NCBI GenBank assembly: GCA_023423475.1
Contig: JAFAFN010000170.1
Coordinates: 1-5,646 of the forward strand
Length of the DNA stretch: 5,646 bases
Direction of reading: 5' to 3'
Source: Actinomycetes bacterium
Lineage (GTDB): Bacteria; Actinomycetota; Acidimicrobiia; Acidimicrobiales; Microtrichaceae
Shown here: piece by piece, positions 1-4,977 of the stretch
Position numbering within the stretch: position 1 is the first letter of the stretch
How the letters are laid out: the number at the start of each line of letters is the position of its first letter
Made by a program: the position numbers and the translations under genes
The notes under the pieces: model-generated
Told to the model about the DNA's origin: nothing
Database searches by the model: none
What the model saw: the letters and a program-made list of their open reading frames with translations, nothing else

Positions 1-15
1 GACCCGCTCGGCAAC

Positions 16-726
16 CTATCCGGCGACCTCGGGTGCATGTCGGGCCGATGCGCTCGACGGGACCTCGAGGCCGTATCGACCGAGCTGCCGTGACCAGAAC
101 CCGAAGAGCGGGCCGACCGACAGGCCCATCGCCACGGTGCCGAGCCCGATCCGCCCGCCGATCGCGAAGCCGAGCCCCGCCATCACCACCTCCATGACGA
201 TCCGTGCCCCGGCCGGGGTGCGCCCCGTGCGACGAGCGAGCGACAGCATCACGCCGTCCATCGCCGAGGCCCCGAGCGCAGCGGTCACCGACACGACGGC
301 GCCCAGCATCATCACGACGGTGCCGGCGACGAAGGCGGCCCAACGCGCCCAGAGCGGATCGAAGCTCAGCGTCAGCGGCTCGAGCGCATCGATCCAGAGT
401 CCGGCGACCACCGGGATCACGAGCGTCCCGACACCGAGCGGTGCTCGGAGCGCCACCGCGAGCGCCACGATGACGGCGGCGAGGACCATCGACGCCGTGC
501 CGGTCGACAGACCGGTCCGGGCGACGATTCCCTCCTGCACGGCGAACAGCGGTCCGTTGCCGACGCCGGCCGCAGCCGTCAGGAGATAGCCGTAGGACGA
601 GAGCGCGGTGCCGAGGACCACGAGCAGGATCCGGCTGGCGACATGACGAGGGGAGGTGGCGTCGGACGCGGTGACGCGGCCGGCGTCAGGGCGCACCACG
701 AGGGCGCGCTGCACTCGGGCAGACAT
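16..726 (-). CDS. YczE/YitT-type integral membrane protein
   Basis: This 236-residue polytopic membrane protein has a basic N-terminal tail of about 30 residues. Hydrophobic segments follow at roughly residues 32-53, 77-94, 98-113, 127-150, 174-190 and 193-211. The sequence is internally duplicated. A block with G-x-G-x-G-P, then a G-I-V-A-R-T-G-L turn and an R-x-P-L-G-V-G-T loop (about 54-111) is echoed by a block with LGASAMDG, ARRTGRTPAG and GRIGLGT (about 151-208). That layout is typical of the YczE/YitT family (COG2364-like), whose transport or signalling role is not established. The ATG start is supported by GGAG on the minus strand (734-737), seven bases upstream. The stop is TAG at 16-18. 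It is divergent from ssrA, with no sign of a shared operon. Family assignment is fairly sure; function is unknown. Confidence 0.85.
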   Translation of the reverse strand: MSARVQRALVVRPDAGRVTASDATSPRHVASRILLVVLGTALSSYGYLLTAAAGVGNGPLFAVQEGIVARTGLSTGTASMVLAAVIVALAVALRAPLGVGTLVIPVVAGLWIDALEPLTLSFDPLWARWAAFVAGTVVMMLGAVVSVTAALGASAMDGVMLSLARRTGRTPAGARIVMEVVMAGLGFAIGGRIGLGTVAMGLSVGPLFGFWSRQLGRYGLEVPSSASARHAPEVAG

Positions 727-749
727 GGGAGCACTCCGGGGAGGACGAG

Positions 750-767
750 AGGGGGTCGAGTCCCCCT
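750..767. repeat. Perfect 6-bp inverted repeat in the leader of the membrane protein gene
   Basis: AGGGGG (750-755) and CCCCCT (762-767) are exact inverted copies around the 6-base loop TCGAGT. The element lies 24-41 bases upstream of the minus-strand start codon, so it could form a hairpin in that mRNA leader or act as a protein-binding palindrome. It superficially resembles a tRNA T-arm, but the loop is 6 rather than 7 bases and no tRNA surrounds it. Confidence 0.5.
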
Positions 768-837
768 GGGTGCACGCCCGGACGTGAGGACCGACTCAGC
801 GTGGCAGCGGCGCGCGGGCCCCGCAATCCGATACCCG

Positions 838-867
838 GTGACTCCTGTCGCCCTGCTCCGGTAGAGT
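838..867 (+). promoter_or_regulatory. Candidate ssrA promoter
   Basis: GTGACT (838-843) and TAGAGT (862-867) each match the sigma-70-type -35 and -10 consensus at four of six positions and are separated by 18 bases. Transcription would begin around 874, a few bases before the mature tmRNA 5' end at 881. This fits RNase P trimming a short 5' leader. It was predicted by eye only. Confidence 0.4.
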
Positions 868-880
868 TGCCGACGCACAT

Positions 881-1272
881 GGGGCTGACTGGTTTCGACG
901 TTGGGACCTGGAAGTCGGATTTGCGACCCGAGTTGTCTCAGACTCGTTAAACGGGGGCACCAAATGAACCGCCAAGAATGAGCAGTTCGCTCTCGCCGCC
1001 TGATCTTTTTCAGTAGGTAGAAGAGCAAAATCGTGACCAGCAATGGCGCACGGGGCCGGATCCCCACAGCCCGGCAACAGAAGTGGGGATGGACCGTAGG
1101 GAAAGACCACTGACGGCGTGAAAGAACGCTGACATCGGGGAAAGACCCGGCGGTTACTCCTCGGAGTCCACTGACCCGCCAGTCCGGTAGCCGCTAAGGC
1201 CGGAATGCGGGAATGGTCGTATCGGGTTCGGTGACCACCTGGCGGACGGGGGTTCGATTCCCCCCAGCTCCA
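881..1272 (+). ncRNA. ssrA: tmRNA (transfer-messenger RNA), one-piece
   Basis: This 392-nt tmRNA, working with SmpB, rescues stalled ribosomes and adds a degradation tag to the unfinished protein. The 5' end carries the hallmark GGGGCTGACTGGTTTCGACG. The 3' end has a T-arm with a GGGGG/CCCCC stem (1248-1252 with 1260-1264) and loop TTCGATT, then acceptor strand CAGCTCC (1265-1271) and discriminator A1272. The acceptor stem pairs GGGGCTG with CAGCTCC over seven pairs, including G3-U, the alanyl-tRNA synthetase identity element. CCA is not encoded and must be added enzymatically. The tag frame lies at 971-1003. Downstream of it, GCCGG (1055-1059), TCCCCAC (1061-1067), CCGGC (1071-1075) and GTGGGGA (1083-1089) interleave as a classic H-type pseudoknot. 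Stem-loops with GAAAGA-type loops follow. Identification is essentially certain; both ends are set by the acceptor stem pairing. Confidence 0.97.
971..1003 (+). other. tmRNA proteolysis-tag reading frame
   Basis: Starting at the resume codon GCC (971-973), the frame reads A-K-N-E-Q-F-A-L-A-A and ends at TGA (1001-1003). The first alanine carried by tmRNA itself precedes this. The ALAA end is the signature recognised by ClpXP-type proteases. The resume codon is assigned because a TGA lies in frame two codons upstream (965-967), and because an A sits four bases before GCC, as at the conserved upstream position in other tmRNAs. Resuming at the preceding ACC would add a threonine; this is less likely. 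Confidence 0.85.
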
Positions 1273-1310
1273 AGAGTGCTCAGGAGACATCTTGAGCGCT
1301 CCTGGAGCTG
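1265..1310 (+). terminator. Long hairpin overlapping the tmRNA 3' end
   Basis: Bases 1265-1285 pair with 1290-1310: 21 positions with one A-C mismatch (1273/1302), two G-U pairs (1277/1298 and 1283/1292) and a GACA tetraloop (1286-1289). The outer eight pairs, CAGCTCCA with TGGAGCTG, are perfect and include the whole 3' acceptor strand plus discriminator of tmRNA. No T-tract follows, so it would be a U-less terminator of the kind proposed for high-GC Actinobacteria, or a double-stranded processing site that frees the tmRNA 3' end. The structure is visible directly; the role is inferred. Confidence 0.55.
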
Positions 1311-1355
1311 CCGGAACCACCTGCCCCATCTCGGGAAGGGGAGCCACCCCACCGG

Positions 1356-1367
1356 TAGGGTCGCCCC
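1356..1367 (+). promoter_or_regulatory. Candidate leaderless promoter (-10) of the tandem TetR gene
   Basis: TAGGGT (1356-1361) matches the actinobacterial TANNNT -10 pattern and is followed by exactly six bases before the GTG start codon at 1368. Transcription would therefore begin at the start codon itself, giving a leaderless mRNA. No good -35 hexamer was seen, which is common for such promoters. The same GG-TAG-G/A-GT core occurs at the ssrA -10. Confidence 0.45.
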
Positions 1368-2513
1368 GTGAGCAGGACTGCCGGCGTGCCGGACCGACGG
1401 GCGACGATCCTGGCTGCGGCCGCCGAGCTGTTCGCCCAGAAGGGCGTCGCCGGCGCCGGCATCGACGAGATCGGTGCGCTCGCCGGGGTCACCGGGCCGG
1501 CGATCTACCGCCACTTCCGAGGCAAGGACGCGCTCGTGCGGGCGGTCATCCTCCAGGGCCTCGCCGCGTTCGAGCTGCCCGAGGGCGCCATCGCGGACGG
1601 GCTCGGGGCCATGTCGCGCCACGCGGCGATCGCCGCGCTCGACGCACCGGCGTTCCTGGTCACCTACCTGCGCGAACGACATCGGCTCGACGGTGAGGCA
1701 CGCGACGAGCTGCTCGAGCTCGAACGACAGCTGTTCCGACCGTGGCGCGACACGATGCTCGACCTGCAGCCGTCGCTCGACGCGGACGAGCTCGCCCGCC
1801 GGCACCGCGCCGTGTTCACCGCGGTCGGCGCCACGGCGTCGCGAGGTAGCAAGACCCCGCGAGCGAGGCGGGAGGACCTCCTGGTCGACTCGATGGTCGC
1901 GGTGCTGTCCCTCCCACCGCTGCCGACGCGGCCGCCGCCGGCTCCGGCGCCCACGTGGTCGGTCCCACCCGGTCGGCGTGACCAGATCCTCGCGGCGGCC
2001 ATGACGCTCTTCCGCCAGCGCGGGTTCCACGGCGTGAGCATGGACGACATCGGTACCGCCACCGGCATCACGGGGCCCACGATCTACTTCCACTACGAGT
2101 CCAAGCTCGACGTGCTCGTCGAGGCGCACGAGCGGGCGAGCATCCGGACCTGGGTGGCCGTGCAGGACGCGGTCAGGGACGCCGAGTCGGCCGCCGACGC
2201 GCTCGACCGGCTCGCTGCCGCGCAGCTCGCGGTCGCCGCCCAGAACAGCGACCTGATCCTCGTGACCAGTCGCGAGATCGCGATGCCCGACGCCGCGGAC
2301 CGTGAACGACTCGAGCAGCGCGCCGCCGACATCGTGGACATCTGGACCGCGGTGCTCGGCGAGCTCCGCTCGGAGCTCGGGCGCTCGGAGCTCCGGGCCG
2401 TGCTGACCGGCGTGTTCCCCCTCATGAACCAGACCGCCTACCTGCTCGCCCGCCCGGAGGACGGCATCGCGCTCGTGCGTGCCTGGGCGCAGGGAGGGAC
2501 ACCAGCTGCGTGA
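1368..2513 (+). CDS. Tandem (double) TetR-family transcriptional regulator
   Basis: This 381-residue protein contains two full TetR-type units in one chain. The first N-terminal DNA-binding region spans about residues 10-57, with I-L-A-A-A-A-E-L-F, then D-E-I-G-A-L-A-G-V-T-G-P-A-I-Y-R-H-F as the helix-turn-helix and recognition helix. A helical ligand/dimer region runs to about 185. A proline-rich linker (LPPLPTRPPPAPAP, about 187-200) joins the second DNA-binding region at about 203-250, with D-D-I-G-T-A-T-G-I-T-G-P-T-I-Y-F-H-Y, and a second helical region to the end. Ordinary TetR proteins are about 190-220 residues, so this is nearly double. The two recognition helices share T-G-P-x-I-Y-x-H, suggesting similar half-sites. 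The frame is continuous, so this is a fusion or duplication and not two genes. The GTG start is chosen because a TANNNT box lies six bases upstream; a Shine-Dalgarno is weak. Targets are unknown; the downstream esterase pair is the positional candidate. Confidence 0.92.
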   Translation: MSRTAGVPDRRATILAAAAELFAQKGVAGAGIDEIGALAGVTGPAIYRHFRGKDALVRAVILQGLAAFELPEGAIADGLGAMSRHAAIAALDAPAFLVTYLRERHRLDGEARDELLELERQLFRPWRDTMLDLQPSLDADELARRHRAVFTAVGATASRGSKTPRARREDLLVDSMVAVLSLPPLPTRPPPAPAPTWSVPPGRRDQILAAAMTLFRQRGFHGVSMDDIGTATGITGPTIYFHYESKLDVLVEAHERASIRTWVAVQDAVRDAESAADALDRLAAAQLAVAAQNSDLILVTSREIAMPDAADRERLEQRAADIVDIWTAVLGELRSELGRSELRAVLTGVFPLMNQTAYLLARPEDGIALVRAWAQGGTPAA

Positions 2514-2599
2514 ACGAACCCTTGACTGAGGTTAAGGCAGATTCCGAACTCCAACAGTGAGGCACTGGGAGCGACCAGAAGTTGTGAACGATCCCTTGA
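2510..2599 (+). repeat. 16-bp direct repeat pair, operator-like
   Basis: GTGAACGAACCCTTGA (2510-2525) and GTGAACGATCCCTTGA (2584-2599) differ at a single base and are 74 bases apart start to start. The first copy contains the TGA stop codon of the regulator gene. The second ends in the candidate -35 TTGATG of the esterase promoter. A regulator bound there could block RNA polymerase, and two copies could allow cooperative or looped binding. The repeat is observed; the operator role is inferred. Confidence 0.55.
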
Positions 2600-2625
2600 T
2601 GTTGTGACTGCATCGTCGCTACGGT
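2596..2625 (+). promoter_or_regulatory. Candidate promoter of the esterase operon
   Basis: TTGATG (2596-2601) and TACGGT (2620-2625) are separated by 18 bases. They match the sigma-70-type TTGACA and the actinobacterial TANNNT pattern. Transcription would start near 2632, just before the leader hairpin, about 50 bases upstream of the ATG. A second TTGACT at 2522-2527 has no convincing -10 partner. Confidence 0.45.
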
Positions 2626-2635
2626 GCTGGCTGCG

Positions 2636-2660
2636 CTGCCGCGGGCTCGTGCCGCGGCAG
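2636..2660 (+). promoter_or_regulatory. Perfect 9-bp hairpin in the esterase mRNA leader
   Basis: CTGCCGCGG (2636-2644) and CCGCGGCAG (2652-2660) are exact inverted copies around the 7-base loop GCTCGTG. Eight of the nine pairs are G-C. It sits at the extreme 5' end of the predicted transcript and 11 bases before the Shine-Dalgarno. It could protect the mRNA 5' end, attenuate transcription or be a binding palindrome. No T-tract follows, so it is not a classical terminator. Confidence 0.55.
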
Positions 2661-2671
2661 GTTCGACAGGG

Positions 2672-2676
2672 GGAGG
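2672..2676 (+). promoter_or_regulatory. Shine-Dalgarno deciding the first esterase start
   Basis: GGAGG lies seven bases before the ATG at 2684 and within GGGGGAGGT, an excellent match to the 16S rRNA 3' end. It fixes the start at 2684 rather than at the longer in-frame opening at 2624, which would add about 20 residues unlike any signal peptide and would start inside the predicted promoter's -10 element. Confidence 0.8.
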
Positions 2677-2683
2677 TCGACGC

Positions 2684-3718
2684 ATGCGGTCACGGATCGT
2701 TCGTCGGTTGCTGGTGTCAGGGGTCGTGGTCGGATGCATCGGCGTGCTGGCGCCGGGCCTCGCCGGGGCCCGTGAGGGCTCGGAACGAACGCCCGGGTTC
2801 TCCTCCGGCGACGGCATCGAGGTGCTCGACGTCGCGAGGATCGACGACCACGCGGTCGACGTCCGGATCTCGACACAGCTCATCAGCGACGGTGCCACGT
2901 TGCGGGGCAACCACGTCCGCATCGTGCTGCCCGAGGGCTACGACCCCCGCTCGCCCCGCCGCTACCCCGTGCTCTTCCTGCTGCACGGCGGTGCCAGCTC
3001 GTACACCACCTGGTACGAGTCGAACGCCGCGGACATCGTGCGCCTGGCGGGCGACGACCTCATCGTCGTGCTGCCGGACGGCGGCAAGATCGGGATGTAC
3101 ACCGACTGGGTCGATCAGCGCCGCTTCCGCCAGAGCTGGCTGACGTTCCACCTGACCCAGCTCATCCCGTTCATCGACCGGAACCTGTCGACCGTCCCCG
3201 ATCGAGGATCGCGGGCGATCGCGGGGGTCTCGATGGGCGGCGGTGGCGCATTCCACTACGCCGCCGAACGACCCGACCTGTTCGGGGTCGCGGCGAGCTT
3301 CTCCGGCGTGCTCAACCCGCACGACCCGTTGGCCGTCGCGGGGCTCGCCGCGGTGAACGCCTATTGGAAGATGCCCACCTTCGGACAGTTCGGCCTCCCC
3401 TACTGGCCGTACTGGGAGCCGTGGAGGGCGGCGAACCCGATCGCACACGCGGAGCGCTTCCGCGACATCACCACGTTGCTCTACGTCGGCGAGGGTGCCG
3501 ACCCCGTCGAGTACCAGATGCGCACCTACACCGAGCAGATGAGCCGGGCGCTCACCCGAGCGGGCGTCGAGCACACGTTCGTCAACTACGGACGCCCCGG
3601 CGGCCGCTGCCACGGCGGCCACGAGATCGGCTGCGGCGCACACGCGCTCGCGCTGGCGATGCCGGAGATCCGCACTCCACTCGGGCTCCCGGCGACCGCA
3701 GGGCGGGGCACGTCGTGA
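2684..3718 (+). CDS. Secreted alpha/beta-hydrolase esterase (esterase-D/antigen-85 type), first of pair
   Basis: This 344-residue exported serine esterase is probably active outside the membrane; its substrate is unknown. Residues 1-29 form a signal peptide: basic n-region R-S-R-I-V-R-R, hydrophobic core, and a likely A-G-A cut after residue 29. V-V-G-C at 15-18 also fits a loose lipobox. The alpha/beta-hydrolase core begins with P-V-L-F-L-L-H-G-G (H101 region, oxyanion side). It continues with L-P-D-G-G-x-x-G-M-Y-T-D-W, recalling the Y-S-D-W block of antigen 85, and the nucleophile elbow G-V-S-M-G-G with Ser183. The likely acid is E270 or D273 in Y-V-G-E-G-A-D. The catalytic histidine is probably H313 in C-H-G-G-H-E. 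Family lengths are usually about 280-350, so it is full length. The stop overlaps the next gene's GTG start by four bases (GTGA), implying translational coupling. The antigen-85 trehalose-site Asp is not evident, so mycolyl transfer is not claimed. Confidence 0.88.
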   Translation: MRSRIVRRLLVSGVVVGCIGVLAPGLAGAREGSERTPGFSSGDGIEVLDVARIDDHAVDVRISTQLISDGATLRGNHVRIVLPEGYDPRSPRRYPVLFLLHGGASSYTTWYESNAADIVRLAGDDLIVVLPDGGKIGMYTDWVDQRRFRQSWLTFHLTQLIPFIDRNLSTVPDRGSRAIAGVSMGGGGAFHYAAERPDLFGVAASFSGVLNPHDPLAVAGLAAVNAYWKMPTFGQFGLPYWPYWEPWRAANPIAHAERFRDITTLLYVGEGADPVEYQMRTYTEQMSRALTRAGVEHTFVNYGRPGGRCHGGHEIGCGAHALALAMPEIRTPLGLPATAGRGTS

Positions 3719-4953
3719 CGCAGCGATGGGCCAGACCCGCGTTCGTCGCTGCGGGGGTCGTGGTGGCGGCCGCGGTGCTCGTCGCGGTGGTGAACGGTGC
3801 GATCGCCTCCGACGAGGTCGAGACGGCGGCGACCACCACCCGACCCGCCGCGCCGTCGCCGGCCGAGATCACCTCGTTCACGCTCGCGACGGACCTGGTC
3901 GACACGGGCGCCCCGGGCGGCGAGCTCGCGGATGACCGGTCCACACCGAAGGTCAACGTGCTGCTCCCGGAGGGCTACCACGACGACCTGGAGGAGCAGT
4001 TCCCCGTGCTGTGGCTGCTGCACGGGGCCGCACACGGCGTCGACGCATGGGCCGACGGCATCGAGGAGCTCGCCGACGACATGGGGGCGATCGTCGTCAT
4101 GCCCGACGGCGGCCGCTACGGGATGTACGCCGACTGGTTCTCCGACGGTGAACGCGGCGACCCGGCCTGGGCGACGTTCCACCTCGAGACCCTCCGCGAC
4201 GAGATCGAGTCACGGTTCCGGGTCCGCGACGGCCGGCAGTGGCACGCACTCGCCGGGGTCTCGATGGGCGGCCAAGGAGCGCTGCGCTACGCCGCCATGC
4301 TGCCCGGCTACTTCGGGTCGGTGGCGACGTTCTCCGCAGCGATGCCCGACATGCAGTCCCCGATCGCCGAGGTACAGGTCGATCAGCTCGCTCGAGGCGC
4401 CGCCACCTACGAGGACGTCTTCGGTCCACCCGACGGCGCGTACGCCGAGGGCAGCAGTCCTGCCGCGCTCGTGTCGAACCTCGAGCACACGCGGGTCTTC
4501 GTCACCTCCGGCGACGGGACCAACTGCGCCGAGGACCCGGTCAACGACGAGAGCATCGCGAACGACGGGGCGATCGAGACCGTGATCAGCCGGGAGCAGG
4601 CCAGCTTCGTGGAGGCCGCGCTCGCGGCCGGCGTGGACGTGACGGCGTCGACGACGTGCGGCGTGCACACCTTCGGCGTCTGGGACCGCGCGTTCCTCGC
4701 CGCCCGCGAGTGGGACTTCTTCGAGGCAGTCCCCGAGGCGCCCGAGCAGTGGAGCTTCCGGACCGTCGCGACGACGGGCGAGGTGTGGGGCCTGCCCTAC
4801 TCCTTCGCCGAGCCGCCGACCGATGTCGTCAGCATCTCGCGCACCGGTCACACGCTCCGCGCAGAGGGGACCGGCGCACTGACGCTCGGCGACGGCGACT
4901 GCCGCATCTCGGGCCGGCTGCCGTTCTCGGCGACGCTGCCCACGGGCTGCTGA
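3715..4953 (+). CDS. Exported or membrane-anchored esterase paralogue with C-terminal beta-rich extension
   Basis: This is a 412-residue alpha/beta hydrolase. The N-terminal R-W-A-R-P is followed by a hydrophobic segment at about 8-27 and a possible A-I-A cut after residue 31. A low-complexity T/P/A linker to about residue 50 follows, so it is either secreted or held by a signal anchor. The core has P-V-L-W-L-L-H-G-A (H103), M-P-D-G-G-R-Y-G-M-Y-A-D-W, and G-V-S-M-G-G with Ser183. A likely acid is D267 in T-S-G-D-G-T, and the catalytic histidine is H318 in C-G-V-H-T-F-G-V-W. About 80 extra residues follow the usual end, with alternating polar and hydrophobic segments. Cysteines at 271, 315, 396 and 412 (the last residue) could form two disulfides outside the cell. 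The GTG start at 3715 overlaps the upstream TGA; GGCGGGG sits seven bases before it. The frame is open much further upstream, but that part lies inside the first esterase. It is clearly paralogous to its neighbour. Confidence 0.88.
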   Translation: MTQRWARPAFVAAGVVVAAAVLVAVVNGAIASDEVETAATTTRPAAPSPAEITSFTLATDLVDTGAPGGELADDRSTPKVNVLLPEGYHDDLEEQFPVLWLLHGAAHGVDAWADGIEELADDMGAIVVMPDGGRYGMYADWFSDGERGDPAWATFHLETLRDEIESRFRVRDGRQWHALAGVSMGGQGALRYAAMLPGYFGSVATFSAAMPDMQSPIAEVQVDQLARGAATYEDVFGPPDGAYAEGSSPAALVSNLEHTRVFVTSGDGTNCAEDPVNDESIANDGAIETVISREQASFVEAALAAGVDVTASTTCGVHTFGVWDRAFLAAREWDFFEAVPEAPEQWSFRTVATTGEVWGLPYSFAEPPTDVVSISRTGHTLRAEGTGALTLGDGDCRISGRLPFSATLPTGC

Positions 4954-4977
4954 GCCTGGCTGCCGACCGGTCGCCGC

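Larger units (their letters stand above)
727..880. other. Divergent intergenic region between membrane protein gene and ssrA
   Basis: This 154-bp gap holds the Shine-Dalgarno GGAG of the minus-strand membrane protein gene (734-737) and a perfect 6-bp inverted repeat (750-767). A candidate ssrA promoter lies at its right end. No credible small coding frame was seen, and no convincing promoter was found for the minus-strand gene. Confidence 0.6.
2514..2683 (+). promoter_or_regulatory. Regulatory intergenic region ahead of the esterase operon
   Basis: This 170-bp gap follows the regulator stop codon. It holds the second copy of a 16-bp direct repeat and the tail of the first (which begins at 2510), the palindrome CAGTG-AGG-CACTG (2555-2567), and GTTGTGA repeated at 2581 and 2601, exactly 20 bases apart. 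A candidate promoter, a leader hairpin and a Shine-Dalgarno follow. No coding frame was seen in it. Confidence 0.6.

Noticed and set aside
751..767. tRNA gene suggested by a T-arm-like sequence
   Set aside because: The loop has 6 bases, not 7, and no acceptor, D or anticodon arms can be laid out around it.
1248..1310. ssrA 3' end as an integration site for a mobile element
   Set aside because: tmRNA 3' ends are common attachment sites, but no direct copy of the 3' end and no integrase is present here. The only repeat is inverted and immediately adjacent.
796..1347. Minus-strand open frames spanning the tmRNA gene
   Set aside because: They lie over a clearly identified structural RNA, show no domain or hydrophobic pattern, and arise from the few stop codons in GC-rich DNA.
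2522..2527. TTGACT as the -35 of the esterase operon
   Set aside because: No TANNNT or TATAAT-like hexamer lies 16-19 bases downstream; the TTGATG/TACGGT pair is better placed.
2717..3643. Long minus-strand open frame opposite the first esterase, and similar ones at 1194-2129 and 4210-4851
   Set aside because: They mirror genes with clear catalytic or DNA-binding motifs. Their translations are Arg/Gly/Val/Asp-rich shadows without recognisable features.
3364..3714. Longer start for the second esterase
   Set aside because: The extra 117 codons overlap the first esterase and translate to Arg/Pro/His-rich noise. GTG 3715 has a Shine-Dalgarno, a signal sequence and a stop-start overlap.
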